Shown here: in pieces, positions 1-8,736 of the stretch
How positions within the stretch are numbered: position 1 is the stretch's first letter
Layout: each line of letters begins with the position of its first letter
NCBI RefSeq assembly: GCF_003293675.1
Contig: NZ_CP029984.1
Coordinates: 1,382,472-1,446,471, forward strand
Reading direction: 5' to 3'
DNA: 64,000 bases
DNA from: Gardnerella leopoldii
Lineage (GTDB): Bacteria; Actinomycetota; Actinomycetes; Actinomycetales; Bifidobacteriaceae
The notes under the pieces: generated by a model
Seen by the model: the letters and a program-made list of their open reading frames with translations, nothing else
Told to the model about the DNA's origin: nothing
Database searches by the model: none
Position numbers and translations under genes: made by a program

Positions 1-345
1 TTCTGCAACAATAGTTCTTATTGCTTCGTAGCTTAAAGGTGCTTTTTTAAGAGCCAAATAATCATTGATAGTAATACCGCGATCTAAAGCTGTAACAATA
101 ATTGCAACAGAATCATGATGCCGTAATTGAAGTACTTGCGTAAACTTGCGGCTATGCGATAAAGCCAAGGTTGATGCAATTGTATTTACTTGCGGCAAAA
201 AACGTGAATCTCGTACAATAAAAAGCTGGCAATCCTGCGTAAGTATGCGGTCATTGGCTTGCCATACTTGCAAGCCTGCTTCGTTGCGCAAAAGCGATAC
301 TAATACGTATCGATTTAGTACAATATCTCCTAACCGAGGTTCCAT
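1..345 (-). CDS. Kinase-like (probable pseudokinase) protein, N-terminal 115 residues, truncated by window edge
   Basis: The reading frame starts at the ATG at 345 with a GAGGA ribosome-binding site a few bases upstream and stays open to base 1, so the 3' end lies outside the window. The visible residues (MEPRLGDIVLNRYVLVSLLR, then LQVWQANDRILTQDCQLFIV) follow the pattern of the N-terminal lobe of a serine/threonine kinase. There is no clear glycine-rich loop, and the expected VAIK-type lysine is not obvious, which suggests a pseudokinase. It lies downstream of murJ on the same strand. In mycobacteria a pseudokinase domain is fused to MurJ/MviN, so a separate partner of MurJ is a reasonable inference. 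The catalytic region cannot be seen. Confidence 0.6.
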   Translation of the reverse strand, partial: MEPRLGDIVLNRYVLVSLLRNEAGLQVWQANDRILTQDCQLFIVRDSRFLPQVNTIASTLALSHSRKFTQVLQLRHHDSVAIIVTALDRGITINDYLALKKAPLSYEAIRTIVAE

Positions 346-511
346 TTGTTCCTCATCTTCCTACGCATGTGCAATAAGTAACTTAACATTTTTTACTAAC
401 ACATAATTGTACTGGTGAGCCGTCATGTTATGTACAGCATTTTGCTGTTATTGAAATAATTTCCCAAATAATCACATATTTTAAGGAAAAGCTCAATATG
501 AAACTACGCTC

Positions 512-2308
512 TTAGAAGTTTTTGCTGTTAGAAGAATCATGATATTTTGCATCGGATTGTATTCTACGCGGAATTCTAAGATTTTTCTGTTCGTGCTGTG
601 ATTGACTTTTTGCAGTTTCTTCAAAAATTTTAGCAAGAGGAGCAAGAGCAGGAATCTTTTGGGCAAGCTTACTAATTATTGGAGCAGACAAATCTACAAG
701 TTCTCTGGTCCTCAAAAGTAAGAGTGCTGACAGATAAACAACAGCAATAATAATTGTTGTTATTGCGCAAATAAGTATTGCGTATACCCACCTTAATACT
801 CCATGCATATGTGGGGAATTGAAGTTTAAAACATGCAATAGCGGTTTACTCACTAAGAAACCAACAACAATAGATACTATTGAAGCAATAATAATTTTTA
901 TATGCGTAATTATAAGATTTCGATCATCTAAGTCATTGTTGAAACGATTTCGAAGCATATGAACAAGTGATGGGAAAGTCAAGAAGTAGCTTATTGAAAC
1001 TGATGAGCCTAAAGCTGTAACCCAATAAGTAGGTGACAGTACATTAATGCAACCGATAAAAGCGAAAAGCTCAGTAAAAAGTTGCGCTGCTGCGAAAATA
1101 AAAGGACTTTTACCGTCTTCAAAAGCAAAGAATGTGCGTTGAATAATCAAATAGCTACTAGTTAAAGGCAAGCCAAAAGCTAGCATCATTAGAGGTGCGG
1201 ACATAAGGTTTGCTTCTTGAACACTTATTGATGGTATTAAAGCTAACGAAATAGGTGTTGGAATAACAATAAAAATGACTGTAAAGAAGCACATAATTAT
1301 GCTTACATGCCTGAGTGCTTCACTTAAGTCATTGCGCGCGCTATGTAAATCGTGAGATGCAATAGAGCGTGAAATTTTAGGGAAAATTGCTGTTGCAACA
1401 GATACTGCAACTAAAGAGTATGGCAATAGGAACATTGTGTAAGCGTTTTGATAAGTAGCATTACCTGCTACTTCAAACTGATCTAATCCTAAACGTTTTT
1501 CAGCAACAAATGGGACGCTTGTTGTTATATGCGTAGTAATCATTACAACTATTTGTGTAACAATAACAATGCCCATGCTCCATGCAGCAACAGGGCCCAT
1601 TGATCTTAAACCGATATCTCGTATACCAAAACTTGGCTTGTAGTGTATTCCGCATTTTATAAGAGGTAGGAATAACACTAAAGCTTGTGCTGCTACGCCG
1701 ATAGTCCAGAATCCTGCAGTGAGCAAAAGAGTATTGCCATTCCAAAAACTTAGTGGCATCCTATTTGCTTTACCAAAGATGATGATAAAAACGCCAAAGC
1801 CTAGGCAACTAATAATATTTGCTGCAACTGAACTCCACGCGTACATGGCAAAATGCTCTTTTGCTGCCAAAACTTGCCCAAGTACTGTATAAATACCGTA
1901 AAAGAAAATTTGAGGCATGCACCATAAAGTAAATGAACAAGTTAATGTTTGCATTTCGGCGCTTCCGCCGGCGTATAGCATAGTGAGCACAGGCGTTGCT
2001 ATAGACATAAGAACTGTTAGCGCGAGAAGCAGAAGAATTGCAAATGTAATAAGTTTATTTAAGCGTTCCTCGGCATTTTTCTTTTCGAGAGTGCGAACAA
2101 TTTGCGGTACTAATACAGCGTTGAAAATTCCACCTGAAACAAGCGTATATATTAGCTGTGGAATCATAGATCCAGCTTGATATGCGTTTGCTGCCAAACC
2201 TGTTGTTCCAAGGGCTGCTGCTAATAAGATAGTACGTATTTGACCTGTAATGCGTGATGCGGCTGTTCCGCTAGCCATAATTACAGAATTTCGACCTACT
2301 GAACTCAT
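512..2308 (-). CDS. murJ: MurJ lipid II flippase (MviN family)
   Basis: A 598-residue polytopic membrane protein with about 14 hydrophobic segments, beginning MSSVGRNSVIMASGTAASRI, which matches the usual MurJ N-terminus (GT-SRxxGxxR pattern and a long-chain MATE-like fold). MurJ moves the peptidoglycan precursor lipid II across the cytoplasmic membrane. The first ~550 residues are membrane-embedded. The last ~45 are a hydrophilic, Gln/Ser/Lys-rich cytoplasmic tail that most MurJ proteins lack. Its start overlaps the stop of the upstream DUF6049-like gene by 4 bases (ATGA), so the two are probably translationally coupled. Upstream are a NUDIX gene and divergent pcnA, the usual actinobacterial neighbourhood not far from the origin. 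Confidence 0.93.
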   Translation of the reverse strand: MSSVGRNSVIMASGTAASRITGQIRTILLAAALGTTGLAANAYQAGSMIPQLIYTLVSGGIFNAVLVPQIVRTLEKKNAEERLNKLITFAILLLLALTVLMSIATPVLTMLYAGGSAEMQTLTCSFTLWCMPQIFFYGIYTVLGQVLAAKEHFAMYAWSSVAANIISCLGFGVFIIIFGKANRMPLSFWNGNTLLLTAGFWTIGVAAQALVLFLPLIKCGIHYKPSFGIRDIGLRSMGPVAAWSMGIVIVTQIVVMITTHITTSVPFVAEKRLGLDQFEVAGNATYQNAYTMFLLPYSLVAVSVATAIFPKISRSIASHDLHSARNDLSEALRHVSIIMCFFTVIFIVIPTPISLALIPSISVQEANLMSAPLMMLAFGLPLTSSYLIIQRTFFAFEDGKSPFIFAAAQLFTELFAFIGCINVLSPTYWVTALGSSVSISYFLTFPSLVHMLRNRFNNDLDDRNLIITHIKIIIASIVSIVVGFLVSKPLLHVLNFNSPHMHGVLRWVYAILICAITTIIIAVVYLSALLLLRTRELVDLSAPIISKLAQKIPALAPLAKIFEETAKSQSQHEQKNLRIPRRIQSDAKYHDSSNSKNF

Positions 2309-4698
2309 TCGTCTGGATCCTTCTTACGGTGGAATTGCCTCCAAAGGCCAAGAAGACCAAGAATGAAAGCAAATACTATAATAATCGTACCGCTTTTATC
2401 ACTAATTTGCAGTGTACTAGTAATAAGTGTGCTCTGTTCTTTTGCAAATACGCGATGCTGATTGTCTTCAAGCACAAAAGTAGCTTTTGTGTGAATTGAT
2501 GTAGTAATTCTCAACGGTAAAGTTACTTGAGTTTCGCTATTAGCTGGAATTTTTACTAAAGTTTTACGGCGTGTAACAATTTCCATAGCATGAGTATTTG
2601 CAGATAAATACACTTGCACAGGGTAAGAGTATGTGTTGCTTATCGTAATAGGCATGCTTGCTGTTTCGCTTACGGCAGTAATATCATGCGGTGGGATTAT
2701 GCGAATGCCATTCATCAGTGTATTTGCAAAAGTCTTAGCAGTATTTTTACTTATACAAGACTTGTTATTTTTCTTGCTGTGTGCAGTAGTTTTAGCTGAA
2801 TTTTGCTGCTTGATTGTATTATTGGTAAATTCATGCAACGAAATATCGTCGTATAAGCGTAATAGATACTTTTCTAAGTCTTTTATGCTAATAAGTTTTT
2901 TTGTTTTGGCTGTTTGCTTTGCAAGTGCTTGAGCGTCACCTTCAGTATTATGAGGATGCTTAGCGGCACTATAGTCGAGAATATTCTTAGTAAAACGTAA
3001 AACGTCTTTCCTTGAATGTGACAAATCGTTTAGGCAAGAGCGTCTTGTTTTAGTAATATTCGCGCTTATAGAGCTGTTGCGAGATATTTCACGCATTATG
3101 GAATTTTTCTTCCAGTCAGGCAAGGCATTTTGCTTCGTATTTGCCATTGTTTGCAAGTCGCTTAACGACAGCCAAGGAGATTGTTCTAATGCGTTCATAA
3201 CAGCATCAATATTTGAATTAGATGCATTATTCGAAAAAGTAATAAGAATATGCCTATCAACATACGGCTGTTCCATTTGGTAGAACGCGCTTTGTGCCAC
3301 TAAACGATTAATGCGCCCAGCCTGAGTTCGTTCGCTTGTTGCGTTATCGCTTGTAGGCTTTCCATTTGCTAGAAGAGTAAGCACTGATTGAGGTGACAAA
3401 ACTCGCACATTCCCTGCAGGCGTATCTATATCGTATATGCCATTTCTAACAGCAAACTGTGAAGCATTATTGTCAAATTCGTCTGTTGCAATAACAGTTT
3501 CATATCCATTACGTTTTGCTTGCTCTAGTGCATGAATAGTCCACTTGCCATATGTTTGCCATGCATAAGCTTTATTTAAATTATGATTAGCTGAGTCGGT
3601 TTGTTTTGAATTATTTGCTTTAGTAATATTTTTCTGCGATTGCGAATTTTTTGCAGACCATTTTTCTTTAGTAATTCCTGCCGATTTATACAAATCGTCA
3701 TTATTGTCATCTGCATAAGCACTGATATCAAAACCAGATTGTTGCATATAAGCGCTTGGTTTGAGTGTTAAATGCGATGCTTGTATTGTGCTTAAATCTG
3801 CGATTGTTTGTAATTTTGAGTGTTTATTTGCTAAATCAGCTTTCCCAATAATGTTGTGAATACTATCTTTGTCGGCTCTAAGTAGCGTTTCTAAATGATC
3901 GCTAGGCTGAATGTTATTAGTTTTAAAATTGCGTAAATCGTTTTGTGTACGAATTAATATTGGCATAAGCGCAGTAAGTTTCATCGCTGGTAAGCTAGCT
4001 GAGTGCATGCCAATATTTGCTCTTGTCAAAAAAGAATGTATCGATTTGTATTTTGAATAATTTTGTGAGAAATACGTAATTTTTAGTGGTTTTGGACCCC
4101 AATTCAGGATGGAACGTAATTCTTGTTTATCTGCGGGTATGTTAAAGCTAAGAGTGCACGTGTGACCGGAAGCTAAACTTGGAGTTTTTACGGAATCTAA
4201 AATTTGAGGAGTTGGTATAAGAGATTCCTCTTGCGACCAATTTTGCACGTCCGTGCGCGAAACAAAAGTGTAATTGGAATTTATAGAAAGTTGTAAAGTG
4301 CCTTCTGGAAGTGCCGTTTTTACGGCTTTTAGTGTTGCAGTAAGGTGGTATCCGCTTTTATCTGTTACTACAGGCGTTGCTTGAGTTATATCTATTTCAA
4401 TGCCCTTGCTATGCGGATTCTCATACGTAGATTGTTTTTTATTTTGCCTTGTAGAAGTTTTGTCAGATAAATCTGCTTTTTTCGTGTTTGCATATGCATA
4501 ATTTACTAATCCTGCATATTTTGCTGTTGGAAAAGCAAAAATCGTTGCAAATACTACGAATAATATAAAAATAAAACGTGCAGAAATTAAGCAAGTCTGT
4601 AACGTAATTCGTAATAAAGAAAATACGTATGAAAGTGATTTCTGCTTTAGAGCAGTAGACGCATTTGTGGTCTGATGTTTACGCGTGAGTTTCTTCAC
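2305..4698 (-). CDS. DUF6049-like secreted or membrane-anchored protein next to murJ
   Basis: A protein of about 797 residues with an N-terminal signal/anchor hydrophobic segment (positively charged start, then ISARFIFILFVVFATIFAF), a large extracellular region and a C-terminal membrane segment (GTIIIVFAFILGLLGLW) ending in a basic, acidic-tipped tail. This is the architecture of the uncharacterised actinobacterial DUF6049 family, which sits between a NUDIX gene and murJ. The frame is open from an ATG at 4752, but that start would overlap the NUDIX gene by 74 bases. The GTG at 4698 has AGGCGG 7 bases upstream and overlaps by only 20 bases, so I prefer it; ATG 4728 is also possible. No catalytic motif was recognised. 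Context points to a role in envelope assembly. Confidence 0.8.
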   Translation of the reverse strand: MKKLTRKHQTTNASTALKQKSLSYVFSLLRITLQTCLISARFIFILFVVFATIFAFPTAKYAGLVNYAYANTKKADLSDKTSTRQNKKQSTYENPHSKGIEIDITQATPVVTDKSGYHLTATLKAVKTALPEGTLQLSINSNYTFVSRTDVQNWSQEESLIPTPQILDSVKTPSLASGHTCTLSFNIPADKQELRSILNWGPKPLKITYFSQNYSKYKSIHSFLTRANIGMHSASLPAMKLTALMPILIRTQNDLRNFKTNNIQPSDHLETLLRADKDSIHNIIGKADLANKHSKLQTIADLSTIQASHLTLKPSAYMQQSGFDISAYADDNNDDLYKSAGITKEKWSAKNSQSQKNITKANNSKQTDSANHNLNKAYAWQTYGKWTIHALEQAKRNGYETVIATDEFDNNASQFAVRNGIYDIDTPAGNVRVLSPQSVLTLLANGKPTSDNATSERTQAGRINRLVAQSAFYQMEQPYVDRHILITFSNNASNSNIDAVMNALEQSPWLSLSDLQTMANTKQNALPDWKKNSIMREISRNSSISANITKTRRSCLNDLSHSRKDVLRFTKNILDYSAAKHPHNTEGDAQALAKQTAKTKKLISIKDLEKYLLRLYDDISLHEFTNNTIKQQNSAKTTAHSKKNNKSCISKNTAKTFANTLMNGIRIIPPHDITAVSETASMPITISNTYSYPVQVYLSANTHAMEIVTRRKTLVKIPANSETQVTLPLRITTSIHTKATFVLEDNQHRVFAKEQSTLITSTLQISDKSGTIIIVFAFILGLLGLWRQFHRKKDPDE

Positions 4699-5485
4699 TG
4701 TTAGACCGCCTATGTGCTTTTTTGGCATAAAGCCATGCAATTTTACGTTCATTTGGATAGCTTAATATTGCATTAAGTTCTTTAAAATTCACCCATATCG
4801 CATCTTCTGCTTCGTGATCAGGATCTCCTAATACAGATAAGTCGCCACTTACATAACGTAACGCAAAATGGTGCACTAGCTTGTGTACTCTATGCGTTGT
4901 GCCTGTAAACCAATAGTCGATTGTGGCAATCGAATCTACTACTTCGCCAACTATACCCGTTTCCTCATGAATTTCGCGAACTGCTGTTTCTTGAGGTGTT
5001 TCACCTTTTTCTATATGTCCTTTTGGTAGACACCATTCAAGGTGTCCGCTTCTCGAATGACGAGCAATAATTGCGACACGCCCAAGAGAGTCAAATACTA
5101 AACCGCCTGCGGAATATTCTCGAATAATTGGCAAGTCTTGCGCATCTAAAGAAGCAAAAGTTGTAGGAGTATCTGCCTGTCTACGTGGTGGCATAAGTGC
5201 TGGAGATACGCCTGAGAAAGAAGATGTTTTTTGAAGATTATCTTCCGGCGATTCTGAGTCTTGCGCAGTGTTGTTATCCTTAGAAAACAGCGGAATATCA
5301 ACAACATTTTGTTCTTCACAACTGTCTTGCTGGCAAGACTTTTTTCTATGCATTTTAGCTAAATCAAGTGGCGTAATAACAGGAGCAGCTTGATTTTGGG
5401 CATGATTATCCGCAAGCTTGGCGAGCGTACGTCGTAAGTCTGCAGGAGTAATCATATAGTCAACATTACTCAATCCGCTGTGCAT
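4679..5485 (-). CDS. NUDIX hydrolase
   Basis: The C-terminal half carries a complete Nudix box: GHIEKGETPQETAVREIHEE followed by TGI, matching GX5EX7REUXEEXGU. These enzymes hydrolyse nucleoside diphosphates linked to another group. The first ~100 residues before IREYSAGGLVFD are polar and look disordered. The frame is open up to 5608, but that would run far into divergent pcnA. I chose the ATG at 5485; ATG 5455 (MITPADLRR) is equally possible and neither has a strong ribosome-binding site. It is the first gene of the NUDIX-DUF6049-murJ run. The substrate cannot be told from the sequence. Confidence 0.85.
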   Translation of the reverse strand: MHSGLSNVDYMITPADLRRTLAKLADNHAQNQAAPVITPLDLAKMHRKKSCQQDSCEEQNVVDIPLFSKDNNTAQDSESPEDNLQKTSSFSGVSPALMPPRRQADTPTTFASLDAQDLPIIREYSAGGLVFDSLGRVAIIARHSRSGHLEWCLPKGHIEKGETPQETAVREIHEETGIVGEVVDSIATIDYWFTGTTHRVHKLVHHFALRYVSGDLSVLGDPDHEAEDAIWVNFKELNAILSYPNERKIAWLYAKKAHRRSNSEETHA

Positions 5486-5497
5486 TGGGGTAACGGT

Positions 5498-6970
5498 ATG
5501 CTGGAATATAGATTGATTTTTGCTGAAAGGGTGTCGGTAAGGGTGACTGAGAACTTCGAAGTTTGGCCTGAAGCTATAGAGTTGGGGCGACTTTTTGCTG
5601 AGCGTCATTATGAACTTGCATTAGTTGGTGGTCCTGTGAGAGATATGCTACTGCATCGCGTGTCGCATGATCTTGATTTTTGTACATCAGCTCGACCTGA
5701 AGAGTTTGAACATATTTTGCGTCGCTGGGGACATGATGGTTTTTGGGATATGGGTCGTAAATTTGGCACGTTGGGAGCTATGCGTCGGCGTGCTGATGGT
5801 ACAGAAGTAAAAGTTGAAATTACTACATATCGTTCTGATGTGTACGATCCAGATTCTCGTAAACCTGAAGTGCAATATGGCGATACTTTAGAAGGTGATC
5901 TTTCTAGGCGTGATTTTACTGTCAACGCAATGGCGTTGCGCGTGCCAGATTTAGAGTTTGTGGATCCTTTTGGCGGTGCTAGTGATTTAGCTAAAGGCGT
6001 GTTGCGAACCCCGGTTGATCCTCGTCAATCTTTTGATGACGATCCTTTGCGTATGATGCGTGCAATTCGTTTTGTTGCGCAACTTGGGTTTAGTATCGAA
6101 GCAAATACTGCTGAAGCGATTGTAGACATGGCAGATAGGTTAGATATTGTTTCTGCTGAAAGAATTCGCGACGAAATTACTAAAATGTTACTTTCGGACA
6201 GACCTCGTAAAGGATTAGAAGCTCTTGTTGAATCTGGTATAGCTCAGCGTGTTCTTCCGGAAATTCCAGCTTTACAGCTTGAAATTGACGAGCATCATCG
6301 TCATAAGGACGTTTTTGAACACACAATGATGGTTCTTGAGCGCGCTATAGCTTTGGAAACAGATCAAGAAGGTCCAGTGCCGTCTCCAGATTTAACATTG
6401 CGCCTAGCTGCTTTATTGCATGACATTGGGAAGCCAAAAACTCGAAAATTTGAAGATGGAGGGAAAGTTAGTTTCCACCACCATGATGTTGTTGGCGCAA
6501 AAATGACTCGTAAACGTTTGAAAGCACTGCATTTTGATCATCATCTTATCGACGATGTTACTGAATTAGTGAATTTGCATTTGCGTTTTCATGGGTATGT
6601 TGATGAACCGTGGACTGATTCTGCAGTTCGTCGTTACGTAAAAGATTCAGGCCATCTGTATGAGCGGTTGAATCGACTTACTAGAGCAGATGCAACCACT
6701 CAGAATCGTCGCAAATCGTTAATGTTTGAGCATGCGATGGACGAGATGGAAGAGCGCGTAAAAGAGCTTAAAAAGCAGGAAGATTTTAACGCTATTAGAC
6801 CTGATGTAGACGGTAATGAAATAATGCAATTATTGCATTTGCAACCAGGTCCAATAGTTGGTGAGGCTTATAAGCATATGCTTGATTACCGTCTCGATAA
6901 TGGTCCGGTAGACCATGATATTGCTGTAGAAGAATTACAGCGATGGTATGAGGAAACGTACAAAAAGTAA
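5498..6970 (+). CDS. pcnA: CCA tRNA nucleotidyltransferase with HD domain
   Basis: A class II tRNA nucleotidyltransferase/poly(A) polymerase-family protein of about 490 residues that adds or repairs the 3' CCA of tRNAs. Visible motifs: LALVGGPVRDMLLHR followed by HDLDFCTSA (catalytic carboxylates), RRDFTVNAMAL, the DPRQSFDDDPLRMMRAIRF motif, and a C-terminal HD phosphohydrolase domain with LAALLHDIGKPKTRK. The start is uncertain. ATGs at 5480 and 5498 and GTGs at 5531 and 5543 are all in frame. The first overlaps the divergent NUDIX start, and the conserved part begins at FEVWPEAIELGRLF, so a GTG start is quite possible. A bidirectional terminator follows. Confidence 0.93.
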   Translation: MLEYRLIFAERVSVRVTENFEVWPEAIELGRLFAERHYELALVGGPVRDMLLHRVSHDLDFCTSARPEEFEHILRRWGHDGFWDMGRKFGTLGAMRRRADGTEVKVEITTYRSDVYDPDSRKPEVQYGDTLEGDLSRRDFTVNAMALRVPDLEFVDPFGGASDLAKGVLRTPVDPRQSFDDDPLRMMRAIRFVAQLGFSIEANTAEAIVDMADRLDIVSAERIRDEITKMLLSDRPRKGLEALVESGIAQRVLPEIPALQLEIDEHHRHKDVFEHTMMVLERAIALETDQEGPVPSPDLTLRLAALLHDIGKPKTRKFEDGGKVSFHHHDVVGAKMTRKRLKALHFDHHLIDDVTELVNLHLRFHGYVDEPWTDSAVRRYVKDSGHLYERLNRLTRADATTQNRRKSLMFEHAMDEMEERVKELKKQEDFNAIRPDVDGNEIMQLLHLQPGPIVGEAYKHMLDYRLDNGPVDHDIAVEELQRWYEETYKK

Positions 6971-6987
6971 AAGTTTCTTCACTTAAA

Positions 6988-7030
6988 TAAAAGAGTAGCA
7001 GTAAAATATTTTATACTGCTACTCTTTTTT
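6988..7030. terminator. Bidirectional intrinsic terminator between pcnA and the LytR_C gene
   Basis: A perfect 14-base inverted repeat, AAAGAGTAGCAGTA with TACTGCTACTCTTT, separated by 9 A/T bases, with A-rich sequence before and a T run after. It can serve both convergent genes. Confidence 0.85.
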
Positions 7031-7655
7031 ATCTAACTTCCTTATGCTGATCTGCCTTAGGAATGTTTTTCATAAGGTCAGCTCTTATACATCCTTGCAC
7101 TTCATGTATTGCTGCGCCTGCTGCTGGAACATCTACTTTAGGGCGAAGATTATTAAAAGTAGAGCCAAGCACAATATCGACGAGCTTATCTTTTCTATCA
7201 TCCATTCGCATAATTGCATCGGTAAAATTAGCGTTTACTGTATAAGCTTCATTAATAGCGTTTTTTCCAAAGTAAATGATTGTTCGTTTAATATTACTTG
7301 ATTTGTTATTGTTAACCTCTGTTAAGTTAAATCCACGAGCGTTTAAAGCTTCGCCAACAGCGCGAGCAAAACCGCGGAACTTTGTGCCGTTTAGAACTCT
7401 GATTGCTACAGCTCTATTATCTACGTAAGGGGCTTTGGCTCCTTCTTTTCCTATTATTGCGCATGGAGCTGGAACACCATAATTTGGGTTATCTTTTGGA
7501 GCACGCACAGAATTTATACCAAAAGCGTGGAATTGCACAAGTAAAGCAAATATAAAGGTGACGCCTAGGCCTACGCCCACTGTGGTGAGTACAGATCTTT
7601 TTCTTTGATACATGAAAGCTTTACGAGCAATACGTTCGTCGTATTCTTGCGTCAT
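7029..7655 (-). CDS. LytR C-terminal domain-containing membrane protein
   Basis: A 208-residue protein starting at the ATG at 7655 (MTQEYDERIARKAF) with a GGAAG ribosome-binding site; the frame extends to 7754, but that part looks non-coding. A single membrane segment lies near residues 25-45 (VLTTVGVGLGVTFIFALLVQ). The extracellular part contains AVAIRVLNGTKFRGFARAVG, the signature of the LytR_C domain found in LCP-associated cell-envelope proteins (the V-x-V-x-N-G-T strand). It has no LCP catalytic domain, so it is probably an accessory protein at the wall. It lies downstream of ksgA on the same strand. Confidence 0.82.
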   Translation of the reverse strand: MTQEYDERIARKAFMYQRKRSVLTTVGVGLGVTFIFALLVQFHAFGINSVRAPKDNPNYGVPAPCAIIGKEGAKAPYVDNRAVAIRVLNGTKFRGFARAVGEALNARGFNLTEVNNNKSSNIKRTIIYFGKNAINEAYTVNANFTDAIMRMDDRKDKLVDIVLGSTFNNLRPKVDVPAAGAAIHEVQGCIRADLMKNIPKADQHKEVR

Positions 7656-7784
7656 GTTCACTTCCGATCTGTGGTTTGTAACTTTGTTAGCAGCAAGTTT
7701 ACACAAGCTGCAGAATATACGTAATATTTCATTGCGTAATATTTTATTTTGCATATTTATTCAACGAATAAATATGCGTTTTAT

Positions 7785-8693
7785 TTATAGTTGACAATCT
7801 TTGCATGCGCGATACAAAGCAATAAATTCATCGCAAGTAAGCGTCTCGCCGCGTCTAGTTGGGTCAATTCCAGAATTTTTATATGCTTCTTCTGGAACTT
7901 GATTTTTAAGAGCTGCGTGCAATGTCTTACGTCGTTGCTGGAAGGCTGCATCAATGAAAGCGAATACTCCCTCACGCTCATTGTTGTCACCTTTGCTTGT
8001 GCAATCGCGAGTAAAAGAAACTAATGCTGAATCAACGTTTGGTGCTGGCCAAAACACATTATGACCGATAAGCCCTGCGCGTTGGGCTTTGCCGTACCAC
8101 GCCAACTTAACACTTGGTGTGCCATATACTTTATTCCCAGGTTGTGCGCATAAACGATCTGCTACCTCTTTTTGAACCATAACTAGAAAATTCTGTAAGT
8201 TGCTAAATTTTTCTAGCAAAGTAAGAATAATAGGCGTCGCAACATTGTATGGCAGGTTTGCAACAAGAGTAAATTTTTTAGCCTGTGCAATTTGTGGAAC
8301 ATCATCGGCATTTACTGTTAAAGCATCTTTTAGAATGACATTAAACTTTTGCATTGCTTTAGGCATAAATTCTTCTACAGTATGCGGCAATCGTCGAGCT
8401 AGCGGAGGGTCTATTTCTACTGCAGTAAGCTGTGCTCCTGTTTGCAATATTGCAAGAGTAAGAGAACCAAGACCAGGCCCTACCTCCATAACGATATCGC
8501 CAGATTTAACGCCAGCTGCCGCTACTATTTTTCGCACTGTACCAGGATCAATAACGAAATTTTGACCAAACTTTTTGGTAGGAGTAATGCCTTCCTCGGC
8601 AGCAATACGTCTAATATCTGCTGCACCTAAAAGCTGACCTTCATTTTCAATGCTGATTTCTGTCAAAGTTTTACCATCCAAATTTCGTAACAA
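7785..8693 (-). CDS. ksgA: 16S rRNA (adenine1518/1519-N6) dimethyltransferase
   Basis: KsgA/RsmA dimethylates two adjacent adenines in the 3' hairpin of 16S rRNA. The 302-residue frame shows KKFGQNFVIDPGTVRKIV, the SAM-binding motif VMEVGPGLGSLTLAIL, the acidic strand TAVEIDPPLARRL, the catalytic NLPYNVATPII motif, and a C-terminal helical domain with AAFQQRRKTLHAALKNQ. The annotated start is a TTG at 8693 without a good ribosome-binding site. A second TTG at 8666 has GGATGG 7 bases upstream and is a credible alternative. It lies 43 bases downstream of the rpf-like gene, the rpf-ksgA order known from actinobacteria. The ispE gene that often follows is not here. Confidence 0.94.
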   Translation of the reverse strand: MLRNLDGKTLTEISIENEGQLLGAADIRRIAAEEGITPTKKFGQNFVIDPGTVRKIVAAAGVKSGDIVMEVGPGLGSLTLAILQTGAQLTAVEIDPPLARRLPHTVEEFMPKAMQKFNVILKDALTVNADDVPQIAQAKKFTLVANLPYNVATPIILTLLEKFSNLQNFLVMVQKEVADRLCAQPGNKVYGTPSVKLAWYGKAQRAGLIGHNVFWPAPNVDSALVSFTRDCTSKGDNNEREGVFAFIDAAFQQRRKTLHAALKNQVPEEAYKNSGIDPTRRGETLTCDEFIALYRACKDCQL

Positions 8694-8736
8694 TTAATCT
8701 GTTGCACCAAAGTGCGTTAAAACACGCTGCTGCCTT